Positions 53,299 to 62,424 of a stretch of DNA of 64,000 nucleotides are shown one piece after another. Each line of letters starts with the position of its first letter. Positions within the stretch are counted from its first letter, which is position 1. The translations under genes were made by a program, and so were the position numbers. The DNA lies in assembly GCA_947492375.1 (NCBI GenBank), contig CANLMI010000003.1, forward strand, positions 124,001 to 188,000, written 5' to 3'. The stretch is from an uncultured Kordiimonas sp. Lineage in GTDB: Bacteria > Pseudomonadota > Alphaproteobacteria > Sphingomonadales > Kordiimonadaceae. Below the pieces are notes generated by a model, which worked only from the letters and a program-made list of their open reading frames with translations, was not told where the DNA came from and made no database searches.

Positions 53299-54768
53299 AT
53301 GGCATCGGTTAGAACTGCAGTAGCAATAACAAGTATTTCACAGTATATCATAATCATACTCTCCTTTGTTAAGGTGCTTGTTATATCAAGATATTTATCA
53401 CCTGAAGAGGTTGGTATTTATGCTATTGCTATGCCGTTACTTTTGTTTCTTCGCACCTTTCGAGTTTTTGGTACCTGGGATTACATTGTTTCAAGGGAGG
53501 TTATTACCACAAATGATCTTAGAGTATGCTATACGATTAATATTAGTATCTCTATTTTCACTGCGGGTGCTCTTTATTTAGGTGCAGATTATTTTGCTCT
53601 TTTTTTTGGTGCTAGTGATTTGTCCCATGTCTTAAAACTAATGGCATTTGCCGCTCTGATTTTTCCATTTGGTGTTATTTCTCAAGCGTTGTTTCAACGT
53701 GATATGCATTTTGGTTCATTGGCTAAGATACAGGTAGTTTCTTCACTGATAGAGACAGTTGTTGCTTTATCTATGATTATCATGGGCTTTGGTGTAATAA
53801 GCTTGGCCTGGGGATTTGTCGCTGCTAGTGCTTCCGCCATATTTGTTGTTGCTTTGATTGAGAAAAAATATTTTTTTTTAAGGCCAAAGGTAACCGGTGG
53901 ATACAAGGTTATACGATTTGGCACTATTACTTGGCTGAGTACCACCTTAAATCAATTTAGTGAGCTATTTCCCGCACTTCTATTAGGTAAGATATTGGGT
54001 GTAGCTCAGCTAGGCTTTTTCAGCCGTGGCCAAACCCCTGTTACAATTTTTCGACAAGCTATAGATACGTCTACAGGCAAGGTGGCACAGTCATGGTTTG
54101 CACAGGTTTCTAGAGCTGACTCTAGTCAATTAAGTCGCGTATATATTAAAATTATGCGATTAACATCAGGGCTTGCTTGGCCCTTTGCGGTTATGCTTGT
54201 TTTTCATGCTGATTCATTGATACCGATATTGCTGGGCAATCAGTGGACAGAAAGTATTCCTGTTGCGCAGATATTGGCTGTTAGCTTGATGTTTGCACCT
54301 TATACGTTTTATGGGACGAAATTGTTACTCGCTAGAGGGCATGTGGGGCGACAACTTAAATTTGAGATTGTGGCACAAATATTAAGGTTAGCCCTTTTAG
54401 TGGGAGCTGTAACTTATGGCATTGATGTGTTCGCAATAGCGATTGTGTTGAGCAGTATTGTGAGTATGTTTCTGATTTCAATAGTCCTCAAGAAAAGTAT
54501 AAATCTTGGATTTTTTGATATCTTAAAATGTTTAACAAGTTCTATGATATTAGCGCTGTTCGTGGCTTTTCCTAATATAATTTTTTATCAATTTATAATG
54601 CCTGAAACAACGCTCTCGATTTTTGCATTAATAATAATTCTTGGTGTAAATGGTTTGTTTTGGATCGGTGCATTATTTGTTACCAAGCACGATTTATGGC
54701 TAGAGATTGATAATATTTGGCAAAAAGTAGTCTCCTCATATACGCAACACAAAAAAACGCTAAGTTAA
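53299..54768 (+). CDS. Oligosaccharide flippase (Wzx/MATE-like)
   Basis: This 489-residue integral membrane protein has about 14 hydrophobic segments. It starts RTAVAITSISQYIIIILSFV and LVISRYLSPEEVGIYAIAMP, the usual start of PST-family flippases. FGVISQALFQRDMHFG and QLGFFSRGQTPVTIFRQAID follow, the latter close to the family pattern LGFYSRA. It would flip the undecaprenyl-linked repeat unit to the periplasmic side for the Wzy-like polymerase. Confidence 0.9.
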   Translation: MASVRTAVAITSISQYIIIILSFVKVLVISRYLSPEEVGIYAIAMPLLLFLRTFRVFGTWDYIVSREVITTNDLRVCYTINISISIFTAGALYLGADYFALFFGASDLSHVLKLMAFAALIFPFGVISQALFQRDMHFGSLAKIQVVSSLIETVVALSMIIMGFGVISLAWGFVAASASAIFVVALIEKKYFFLRPKVTGGYKVIRFGTITWLSTTLNQFSELFPALLLGKILGVAQLGFFSRGQTPVTIFRQAIDTSTGKVAQSWFAQVSRADSSQLSRVYIKIMRLTSGLAWPFAVMLVFHADSLIPILLGNQWTESIPVAQILAVSLMFAPYTFYGTKLLLARGHVGRQLKFEIVAQILRLALLVGAVTYGIDVFAIAIVLSSIVSMFLISIVLKKSINLGFFDILKCLTSSMILALFVAFPNIIFYQFIMPETTLSIFALIIILGVNGLFWIGALFVTKHDLWLEIDNIWQKVVSSYTQHKKTLS

Positions 54769-54920
54769 TTCTATAGTTTCTACATGGATAAAGCTATTGA
54801 GCTATTAACGAATAGATATGAATAATTATTCTAAATCATTTGAGTTTCCTTTTATACAAGTTGTATCGAGGTCTAGTTATTAAACTGACCTGATGACCTT
54901 AACTATGTGAAGGCGTCACC

Positions 54921-57900
54921 ATGGCCCCAAAAAAGACACTTTTCATCCTCAATTACCTTTTGAGTACGTTGTTTTTAGCCATTTTTGTGAATACAGAATT
55001 TGAACAGTTTGCCTTAGAAGAGTCAGATTTATTAAAATGCGATCAAGTTGCTTACCAAGGTTTAAGTTTTGATCCTTATATTAAAAATATATCGGGCAAT
55101 ATTGTTTGTGGAGTATATTATATGTCAGGCAGTGACGTTATCGTCGTTAGAAATGCAGCGGAGTTGGAACAAGCTTTCGCAAATGCTACAGGTGGAGAAG
55201 TAATTGAGTTGGCTCCTGGTGATTATGGGTCTGCTAGATTACGCTTCAAGAGTTTTCCTGAAAACGTTATCATTCGAGGTGCAGAAGGTGGCGAAGCAGT
55301 TTTTGAAAACTTAGTGATAGTAGATGTTGATAATGTTTCGTTTGTTAACATATTTACTGAGGCTGGTGTGCCTGTAGGGTCTACGTCATTTCGTGCTGCT
55401 GTACGGGTATCTGATTCAAGCAATATAAGTTTTACAGATTCAGAATTTCGTGGAACTTTAGACGGCATCCATGACAATAATGCTAGTGGTATCTCTTTTA
55501 CTAATAGTCAAAATGTTAGTGTTACAAATAGTTACTTTCTAGAGGTTAATGGTGGTATATCAGCGACTTTTTCTCAAAATCTTTCTTTTGCAAATAATAG
55601 ATTTGATGGCATCAGACAGGATGGTTTCATTTTGGGTGCAGTTGATGATGTTGTTATTGAAAATAATAATTTTGGCCAGTTTGTTACAGACACGACTAAT
55701 ACCAGAATCCACGCCGGTATTATTCAGTTCTTTACTGCTAATGTAGATCAAGGCAGTTCGAATATTGTGATTCGTGGCAACACAAGCCTTCAAGGATTAG
55801 AAGATAATTTCCCTATTGGTGGTATTTTTATCAGAGATGAAGCAGGTGGCAATCGCTTTAGTAATGTTTTAATTGAAGATAATCTTATTTATACTAGAGA
55901 CGCTGATAGTATCACGGTTAATAACGGTGATGATGTCGTTATTCGTAATAACACAGTGATTAACTCGCCAACGGCTGATGTAACAACGGGTATAAATATT
56001 GCTGATGGTACATTAGATGCTCTCGTAGAGAATAATGTTGTAAATAGTATTATTACACGGGGTAGTGGTACCTTTACTGGCAGCAATAATGTTATCGTTC
56101 AAACCGATGATCCATCCAGCCCAACATTTATTAACAATCTGTTCTTTGATGCTTTTGCAGGCGAAAGTGCTGTTTTAGAAGACTTTACACCGAGGCCTGA
56201 TGGATTATTGCTGTCAGGTGGACAGGTGATTGGTGCGCGCACTTTTGATTCTGCACCAGACAGCCTTACTGCAAGGGTAACAAGTGAGCTTTTCCATGGA
56301 ACAAGCAACGCATTAGCAGCTGAATTTAGCGCAGAATTTACAGCAAATGATAATGGTCTCCTGGACGAAGATGACGCAACATATGTTTATGATTTCGGCG
56401 ATGGAACTACGGCTGAAGGGTTTAATGTTCGCCACACTTATGCCGAGCCTGGAACCTACGTTGTCACTTTGACGGTCACCAGAGGTGGGGAAAGTGACAC
56501 AACTACAAATACTGTAATTGTCGAGAGCCCAGAAATATTAGACTATCAAGAAGATGTTTTGGCAGTAAATAGCGGTCAAACAGCAGTAAGCCGAGTATCA
56601 TCTGATAATGATATATTGGTGTTTGATACGACTAATCCATTGAATATAGGCCGCCCAGATAGTCTGTTTGGTTTGGATGATTTGTATTTAGGTCTGGATG
56701 TTCGCCCAGATAGTGCTGCTGGTGGACATCAATTACTTTTCAATAATCATGCTCGTTATGGGATATCTCTGGTCGATGATAGATTAGTGTTTTTTCTTGT
56801 AACTGATGATGGCGAACTTCATGAAATTGAAATCGACAATGCTGATATTTTTGATGGTGAATTCCATAATGTAGCGATTTCTTTTGATGGTTCACTCAAT
56901 ACATTTAGCGCATTTATAAATGGTGAAAATGTTGGAACTATAAGTGGAGTTACTGGCAAAATTGATCAAAGCCCAGTGCTTGATGTTTTGGTGGGTGGTA
57001 CAGCTTTTGGAAACCGTGGGTTTTCTGGTGAAATCAAGAATATTGAGGCATTTTCTGCGCCTGAACCTGTTGAGACAGGAAAGACGAGTACGGAAATCTT
57101 GAGTGGTCCTAGTGCAGGAACTGTTGTACCACAAACACCAGAACCACAGGAACCAGCAGGCAACCCTTCTGAACCTGAAGAGCCCAATACTACGGCGCCA
57201 GAAGAGCCCGAAGAAGAACCGTCCACAAGTGCGCCAAATACCTCCCCTGAAGGTGACAGTGAGCCAGAGGAGCCAACAGAGGCAGCTTATTCATTAGCCG
57301 GTGAGGTTGGGGCTAACGCGGAAATTTCTGGTGACGTTACACAGAACGGTAATGAGTTTTCGTTCGAAGGTGATGGATATATTAACCTTGGACGCCCTGA
57401 CGAGTTTACTGCAAGTGATGAAGTTGCAATTTCCTTTGATATCCGCACTGACGGCGAAACCGACAGCCCCCAGCGTGTATTCTGGGATACTGGTCGATAT
57501 GGTGTGGAAATTAAAGGGGATACTGTCAATTTCAGTTTATTTACCGATGAAGGTGAGTTCATTAATATAAGCGTTGAAAATAGCGGCGTAACTGATGGTA
57601 ATTATTATTCATTGGCTTTCACCTTTGATAGTTCCAGTGGTGAGTTTGCCGCCTTCATCAATGGAACAGAAATTGGCCGTGAAACGGGTATCGTTGGTGA
57701 CTTACGTGATCCAAGTAGCAACAAAGATATAACTGTCGGCGGTACGTCTGGCGGTAAGGGCTTTGAGGGCGATATTAAAGACTTTAAATTATTTGATACC
57801 GTAGAGACGGCAGAAACGGAACTTGGTATCAATGATGTGGTAACCGCTGTTGCCTCTATCCGGTCAGCAGACAACGGCCCGGCCACAACTGATACAGATA

Positions 57901-58010
57901 CCGCGCCAGCAAGCAATGTTGTACCGCTCAATACTCAGCAAACAAGCAATTCGAACAATAATGCTATGGATGATGAGGCGGATTGGGCTATGGCGGCGGT
58001 TTCCGAATAA
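54921..58010 (+). CDS. Large exported beta-helix/PKD/LamG protein, probable polysaccharide-acting protein
   Basis: Of 1029 residues, the first 25 form an N-terminal hydrophobic segment (signal or anchor). A right-handed parallel beta-helix follows (about 70-390), with Asn-rich rungs such as VVIENNNFGQF and VVIRNNTVINS and start ELAPGDYG, as in polysaccharide lyases and epimerases. Then comes a PKD-like domain (about 455-537; YVYDFGDGTTAEGFNVRHTY) and a LamG-like module (about 570-713). A Pro/Glu/Thr linker (714-790) leads to a second, related LamG module (about 810-960) and an acidic tail. No RTX nonapeptides or PEP-CTERM tail are seen. Its position at the end of the EPS cluster recalls SpsR of sphingan loci. 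Confidence 0.8.
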   Translation: MAPKKTLFILNYLLSTLFLAIFVNTEFEQFALEESDLLKCDQVAYQGLSFDPYIKNISGNIVCGVYYMSGSDVIVVRNAAELEQAFANATGGEVIELAPGDYGSARLRFKSFPENVIIRGAEGGEAVFENLVIVDVDNVSFVNIFTEAGVPVGSTSFRAAVRVSDSSNISFTDSEFRGTLDGIHDNNASGISFTNSQNVSVTNSYFLEVNGGISATFSQNLSFANNRFDGIRQDGFILGAVDDVVIENNNFGQFVTDTTNTRIHAGIIQFFTANVDQGSSNIVIRGNTSLQGLEDNFPIGGIFIRDEAGGNRFSNVLIEDNLIYTRDADSITVNNGDDVVIRNNTVINSPTADVTTGINIADGTLDALVENNVVNSIITRGSGTFTGSNNVIVQTDDPSSPTFINNLFFDAFAGESAVLEDFTPRPDGLLLSGGQVIGARTFDSAPDSLTARVTSELFHGTSNALAAEFSAEFTANDNGLLDEDDATYVYDFGDGTTAEGFNVRHTYAEPGTYVVTLTVTRGGESDTTTNTVIVESPEILDYQEDVLAVNSGQTAVSRVSSDNDILVFDTTNPLNIGRPDSLFGLDDLYLGLDVRPDSAAGGHQLLFNNHARYGISLVDDRLVFFLVTDDGELHEIEIDNADIFDGEFHNVAISFDGSLNTFSAFINGENVGTISGVTGKIDQSPVLDVLVGGTAFGNRGFSGEIKNIEAFSAPEPVETGKTSTEILSGPSAGTVVPQTPEPQEPAGNPSEPEEPNTTAPEEPEEEPSTSAPNTSPEGDSEPEEPTEAAYSLAGEVGANAEISGDVTQNGNEFSFEGDGYINLGRPDEFTASDEVAISFDIRTDGETDSPQRVFWDTGRYGVEIKGDTVNFSLFTDEGEFINISVENSGVTDGNYYSLAFTFDSSSGEFAAFINGTEIGRETGIVGDLRDPSSNKDITVGGTSGGKGFEGDIKDFKLFDTVETAETELGINDVVTAVASIRSADNGPATTDTDTAPASNVVPLNTQQTSNSNNNAMDDEADWAMAAVSE

Positions 58011-58032
58011 AATATTAGATATTGAATGAATT

Positions 58033-58059
58033 AAAGCCCGGCTATTTGCCGGGTTTTTT
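58033..58059 (+). terminator. Rho-independent terminator after the beta-helix gene
   Basis: A stem CCCGGC/GCCGGG, extended by G-U and A-T pairs with a 5-base loop, is followed by a run of seven T on the plus strand, starting 23 bases past the stop codon. Confidence 0.85.
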
Positions 58060-58148
58060 ATTGCCTGCTCTATTGATTAAGGACTTGCACAAAGCCTAAA
58101 TCCACATAATGATGAAAATCATTAATTTGGGTGCGAGGGAGATAGGTG

Positions 58149-59399
58149 ATGCGATTAGTCAGTTTACTGGTTTTGTCAGTATTGTTAAATTTATCATTGT
58201 TGGTACATGCACAGGAAACGGTTGCTCCGGAAACGGTGGATATGTCCAGCGAACGTCTAAAGCGGTTAGAACAGCATTTTCAAGGCTATGTGGACCGAGG
58301 CATTTTACCTGGCCTTACAACGCTTGTCGCACGAAAAGGAAGTATTGTTCATTTTCAGACATATGGCCAAATGAATCGCGAAGCTAATAAGGATATGGAG
58401 GAAGACGCCATCTTTCGACTGTATTCCATGACTAAGCCAATAACCGGCGTCGCTTTGATGATGTTGTATGAAGAGGGTAAATTCAAACTCACGGACCCTG
58501 TTGGCATGTATTTACCTGAATATAAAAATATGCAGGTTTATAAATCAACGGCTGATGATGGCACTTTGATTACAGAGCCAACGAAGCGCCCTATGACTGT
58601 ACAGGACCTTATGCGGCACACCTCTGGGCTAACATATGGTGTATTTGGTAATACGCCTGTTGATGTTGCTTATCGTGAAGGTGGATTATTTGATCCATCG
58701 AAAAACCTGGAACAGTTATCGCAAGAATTGGCGAAATTCCCACTTTTATATCAACCGGGTGAACGGTGGGTATATTCACTCTCTGTTGATATTCAAGGTC
58801 GCCTGATCGAGGTGTTATCAGGCAAAACACTTGACGTCTTTTTTGAGGATCATATTTTCAAGCCCTTGGGCATGAAAGACACAGCCTTTTATGTCGCTAA
58901 AGATAAACATGATCGATTTGTAGAGCTATACGGGATTGATGGTAAAGGTGGGATGGCGCCGTATCGCGGTGATTTTTATCTCCAACAGCATGAAAAACCG
59001 GCTTTTCTTTCTGGTGGTGGCGGCCTTGTATCATCCACAATGGATTATTGGCGGTTTGCGCAGATGTTGGGAAATGGCGGCGAGTTAAATGGCGTTCGCT
59101 TACTTTCACCGAAGACAATTGAATTAATGACGTTGGACCACCTGCCGGATGGTGTAAAGGGCATGCGTGATGATGCCCAAGGGTTTGGGTTAGATTTTTT
59201 GGTTGTTAAAGATGTGACAACGCTTGGCACCTCAGGCAGTGTTGGTGAATATAATTGGGGTGGTTTGGCAAATACAATTTTTTGGATTGATCCAGAAGAA
59301 GAGGTTGTTGCCATCTTGATGACGAACGTGGTGTATCAAGGTGATTTACCACTTCGTGAAGAAATGCGCCAAATGGTCTATCAATCTATTATTGAATAA
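58149..59399 (+). CDS. Exported serine hydrolase of the class C beta-lactamase fold
   Basis: A 416-residue protein from the ATG at 58149; a GTG directly before it is possible. It has a signal peptide (MRLVSLLVLSVLLNLSLL) and the active-site S-x-x-K in YSMTKPITGVA (about 95-98). RHTSGLTYG and a tyrosine motif YSLSVDIQG follow, and near the C-terminus a G-T-S/H-x-G-like GTSGSVGEYNW. Family members include esterases, D-aminopeptidases and beta-lactamases; the exact substrate is open. It acts in the periplasm. GAGGGAG lies upstream. Confidence 0.87.
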   Translation: MRLVSLLVLSVLLNLSLLVHAQETVAPETVDMSSERLKRLEQHFQGYVDRGILPGLTTLVARKGSIVHFQTYGQMNREANKDMEEDAIFRLYSMTKPITGVALMMLYEEGKFKLTDPVGMYLPEYKNMQVYKSTADDGTLITEPTKRPMTVQDLMRHTSGLTYGVFGNTPVDVAYREGGLFDPSKNLEQLSQELAKFPLLYQPGERWVYSLSVDIQGRLIEVLSGKTLDVFFEDHIFKPLGMKDTAFYVAKDKHDRFVELYGIDGKGGMAPYRGDFYLQQHEKPAFLSGGGGLVSSTMDYWRFAQMLGNGGELNGVRLLSPKTIELMTLDHLPDGVKGMRDDAQGFGLDFLVVKDVTTLGTSGSVGEYNWGGLANTIFWIDPEEEVVAILMTNVVYQGDLPLREEMRQMVYQSIIE

Positions 59400-59411
59400 A
59401 TAAAGGAACAG

Positions 59412-59451
59412 AGAAGCCGCAATCCTACAGGGCGTGAAAATTGCGGCTTCT
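59412..59451. terminator. Bidirectional terminator between serine hydrolase and exbD
   Basis: A perfect 12-bp stem (AGAAGCCGCAAT and complement) with a 16-base loop lies between convergent genes. There is only a short T-rich tail on either strand, so terminator strength is uncertain. Confidence 0.65.
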
Positions 59452-59460
59452 TCACCAATA

Positions 59461-59865
59461 TTATGGACGTTTTATTGTCGAAAATATTTGGTGAATTCCC
59501 AGGCCTGCGATACGGGCAGTATCATAAACCGCGATGACATCCCCCATGTTTGCCTCAGGCGCTGCATTAATAATCAAGGCAATATCAGGCTTTTCCGTAA
59601 AGGCTTGTTTCATGATTGCAATTAGCGATGTTTTTTCAACGTAGCGGCCACCTATGTAGTAATTTCCCGTCTCCTTAACTGCAACAGTTATGGAATTGTC
59701 ACTTTCGGTTTGCTGGGTACGCGGTGAGGGGAGTGAGTTTATTTCTACGCCGTTTTCCTGAATAAAGGAGGCCGTTATGATAAAGAAAATTAACAGAATA
59801 AAAACGATATCCAACATAGGTGTCATGTCTGGTTCGTTGTGTTCAGTTGAATGTTTACGTGTCAT
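59461..59865 (-). CDS. ExbD/TolR-family biopolymer transport protein
   Basis: A 134-residue protein from the ATG at 59865, chosen for the strong AAAGGAGG upstream. It has a short cytoplasmic N-terminus, then the ExbD signature DMTPMLDIVFILLIFFIITA with the proton-path aspartate in the membrane helix, and a periplasmic domain. It follows the tonB gene by 36 bases. No ExbB gene accompanies this pair, so it probably borrows ExbB from the module further upstream. Confidence 0.9.
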   Translation of the reverse strand: MTRKHSTEHNEPDMTPMLDIVFILLIFFIITASFIQENGVEINSLPSPRTQQTESDNSITVAVKETGNYYIGGRYVEKTSLIAIMKQAFTEKPDIALIINAAPEANMGDVIAVYDTARIAGLGIHQIFSTIKRP

Positions 59866-59901
59866 AATGGCCTCCTTTGCCCCCAATCAAAATATTTGAA
59901 A

Positions 59902-60504
59902 TCATTCGTCTAGCTGGAAATTAAAGCGAGTGAATACATTTGGTGTGTCGATGGATACGCCGTTCACTACCTGCGGTTTGTAACGGAATTTCTTCACTGC
60001 TTTTAAGCTTGCTGTCTCAAAATATCCTTTGGGCTCAGCATCAATAATCACGGCATTTTCTATCGTACCTGCTGCTGTGACAGTGAATTCCACTACGGTC
60101 CACCCAGTGATACCTCGTTCTGCTGCTTTGCGAGGAAAGTGTGGCTCAACCCTTACAATGGGCACCATTGCTCCGTCGCTAAGTGGGCTTAAACCAGGAT
60201 TTGGGTCGCCGATCTTTACAGGAGGTGGGGTGCCTTGAATTGTTATATCTGTTGGGCTTGGAATATCTGTTGGTAATTCTGTGTCTGGTGTTTCAGGAAT
60301 GTCCACACGCTCATAGGGTTTAAGCCGGTCCACGCGCTCCACTTCGGGTGGGGTAAGTTTCTCTATGGGTATCTTTGGGGCCGGGCGATAGTCTGTAATG
60401 GTTTCGACGTTATTATTAGCAACTAAACTCTGCATAACGAAAAATAAGCTGAATGTCGCCGCAGAAGCAAAGCCAGTTGCTGGAATATATCGTGAGTAGT
60501 ACAT
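59902..60504 (-). CDS. TonB-family energy transducer
   Basis: A 200-residue protein from the ATG at 60504, chosen because GGAGAAAGGAT lies just upstream. It has an N-terminal membrane anchor (GFASAATFSLFFVMQSLVA), a proline-rich periplasmic linker (about 40-110) and the TonB C-terminal domain: VRVEPHFPRKAAERGITGWT, VEFTVTAAGTIENAVI and KFRYKPQVVNG. It couples the proton motive force to TonB-dependent outer-membrane receptors. It pairs with the exbD gene that follows. It is a close paralogue of the TonB encoded at 62425-63045. Confidence 0.92.
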   Translation of the reverse strand: MYYSRYIPATGFASAATFSLFFVMQSLVANNNVETITDYRPAPKIPIEKLTPPEVERVDRLKPYERVDIPETPDTELPTDIPSPTDITIQGTPPPVKIGDPNPGLSPLSDGAMVPIVRVEPHFPRKAAERGITGWTVVEFTVTAAGTIENAVIIDAEPKGYFETASLKAVKKFRYKPQVVNGVSIDTPNVFTRFNFQLDE

Positions 60505-60620
60505 ATCCTTTCTCCATTTTGTTATATTATAACTATACACGATCGTTTATAAAAGTAAAGTAATAACGTAACAAAATAAATTTAAACTTCAACACATGAA
60601 CTAAAATTTCCTGAAAGCTT

Positions 60621-60932
60621 TCAATCGTAGCGCGGAGCTAAACCGCGCATAAGTAAGGCACCAATGAATATCAAACTCAACCAGGCGGTCATTGTATAGG
60701 CTATCATGGATAATATTTGTAGAGCTGTGATCAATACCCAAAGACCGAAAGAATAGGTACTAGTATTTAGAGTTAGAAGCCAGCCAGAGATGAAAGCGAC
60801 TGGTATAGATATACAAAGCACATGCAGAAAGTACACTCTGTGCCAATGTTGCAGGGGGATATCACGGCGAGCAATATATAAAAATATGAACGCGAGAAAG
60901 AAAACAAAAATTGTTAAAAAGGCCAATATCAT
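60621..60932 (-). CDS. Small membrane protein of unknown function
   Basis: In 103 residues there are three to four hydrophobic segments (ILAFLTIFVFFLAFIFLYIA, VLCISIPVAFISGWLL, LGLWV/ALQILSMIAY, AWLSLIFIGALL) separated by short polar loops, and a positively charged C-terminus. No family was recognised. It lies between the two TonB modules on the same strand, with no obvious ribosome-binding site. The even membrane-protein composition supports a real gene. Confidence 0.55.
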   Translation of the reverse strand: MILAFLTIFVFFLAFIFLYIARRDIPLQHWHRVYFLHVLCISIPVAFISGWLLTLNTSTYSFGLWVLITALQILSMIAYTMTAWLSLIFIGALLMRGLAPRYD

Positions 60933-60994
60933 ATGGTCTATTTATCACGACTGATAAGCGAAGTCTTTTTGTTCCTGATAGTAGTCTTAAAAAA

Positions 60995-61018
60995 AATGGC
61001 GCCTAAAAAAGCGCCATT
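60995..61018 (-). terminator. Rho-independent terminator after the TPR gene
   Basis: An 8-bp stem (AATGGCGC/GCGCCATT) encloses an 8-base loop and is followed on the minus strand by a run of eight T. It lies just past the TPR gene stop and separates the first TonB module from the genes downstream. Confidence 0.85.
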
Positions 61019-61046
61019 CTATTAGATTGGAATATCTATTTTACTG

Positions 61047-62399
61047 TTAACGGGCATCAGCGAGGATTTTTTCACGTTCCTCTTCGATCTTTAAGTAATC
61101 TTCCCATTGTTTTACAGATCTACGTTCTTTAGCATTTTTTGCTATGCGACGTGCCTTTGTAAACTCAGCCTTAGCTTCTTTGAATTTCTTTAATTCTGTG
61201 TAGCTAGTGCCTTTTAGCATAGTTGCAGAAAGCAAACGCTTCTTCGCGTCAGCGGCTGAATCTGTGCTGTCAATATTGATCGCATTTTGAAAAGCTTCAG
61301 CAGCTTCAGCATGGCGATCTAATTGTGACAGAACCTGACCGATCTGGAACCAGAGCGATCCATCAGCATCTTCTTTTGCAGCAGCAGATAAAGGACCAAC
61401 AGCATCCTGATATTCAGCAGCCAGAAGATATGCTTGCCCCAGTGTTTTCTGGTTGTCAGCAGTTTGCTCTACCAGTTCGTCTTTGAAAGCGTCTCTTAGA
61501 ACCCATGCTGCTTTTATCGGTGCATTACGCGATAAAAGGATTTGGGCATGATTTACCAACTGTTGTGGCTTATCATTCAAGAAACCTTGTTTATAGGCAG
61601 CTTCTGTTACAGAAAAAGAGGTTTGCTCTTGACCAAGTTCACCGTAAACACCAGCAAGCTGTGTCCAGTATGATGGCTTTGGCCAGTTGATCAGTAATAG
61701 CTCAAGCGTATCACGAACTTTCGCGAAGTTCCCTAGTTCCCAATAGGAGGATAAGATCAATTGATACCAGTTTTCTTTAATTTCTAAACCAGCAGCCTCG
61801 GATTCGCTAATACCACGCTCAACATATTCAATAGTTTTGGGATAGTCAGATTTTGTGTAATAGATTTGCGAAATAAAAATCAATTGATTGACGCTGATAA
61901 CCTCGGCACGAGGCTCCCATTCATTGATATATTGAAGGGATTTATCAAAGTCCTCTTGAACATACCATAGCTGAGCGAGGTTAAAGAGTAAGCTAATTTC
62001 CAGTTGTTCAGGAATTTGTTCCCGGACGTCGAGAATTTGCTCATAGTAGCGGATAGCTTCTCTTGGCTGCTCTTCTTCAAAGGCGATATTTGCTAGGTAT
62101 TGAAACGCAACTGCTTTTTCGTAGTTGTTAACACCTTTGCGTTCCAAAGCGCCATTGATGATTGTTTTTGCTTCGGCAAAGTTCTTCACATCCATAGCTT
62201 CCTGGCCTTTAGTGATTTTCTTGTGAAAATCGAGCGAAAGGGCAGGGACCTTACGAGTGCTTTTCTTCTTTTTGGGCTTTTCTTGTGCCTGGGCAACGTC
62301 GGGGCCGAAAATTGGTGTACCAACAGGTGCAATTACTGCAATTGTCGCAGCCGTTGCAATCGCCACAGGTAAGGATTTAAGTGCTTTCATTATGCTCAT
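61047..62399 (-). CDS. TPR-repeat periplasmic protein of a TonB module
   Basis: A 450-residue protein from the ATG at 62399, chosen for AAGGAG 9 bases upstream. A signal peptide (KALKSLPVAIATAATIAVIA) is followed by a lysine-rich stretch. Several tetratricopeptide-like helical repeats cover the rest, for example AFQYLANIAFEEEQPREAIRYYEQ, split over two helices. TPR proteins of this kind (TtpC-like) accompany ExbB-ExbD-TonB systems in marine bacteria and are needed for transport there. It lies 25 bases after tonB, in the same operon. Confidence 0.82.
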   Translation of the reverse strand: MSIMKALKSLPVAIATAATIAVIAPVGTPIFGPDVAQAQEKPKKKKSTRKVPALSLDFHKKITKGQEAMDVKNFAEAKTIINGALERKGVNNYEKAVAFQYLANIAFEEEQPREAIRYYEQILDVREQIPEQLEISLLFNLAQLWYVQEDFDKSLQYINEWEPRAEVISVNQLIFISQIYYTKSDYPKTIEYVERGISESEAAGLEIKENWYQLILSSYWELGNFAKVRDTLELLLINWPKPSYWTQLAGVYGELGQEQTSFSVTEAAYKQGFLNDKPQQLVNHAQILLSRNAPIKAAWVLRDAFKDELVEQTADNQKTLGQAYLLAAEYQDAVGPLSAAAKEDADGSLWFQIGQVLSQLDRHAEAAEAFQNAINIDSTDSAADAKKRLLSATMLKGTSYTELKKFKEAKAEFTKARRIAKNAKERRSVKQWEDYLKIEEEREKILADAR

Positions 62400-62424
62400 A
62401 ACAAGTCTCCTTCTATGCCCCGTA

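Noticed and set aside
49398-54870. TATCGAG found upstream of four plus-strand genes in the EPS region (49398, 50468, 53194, 54864).
   Set aside because: The same seven bases also occur inside coding sequences and elsewhere, and distances to the start codons vary from 15 to 98 bases.
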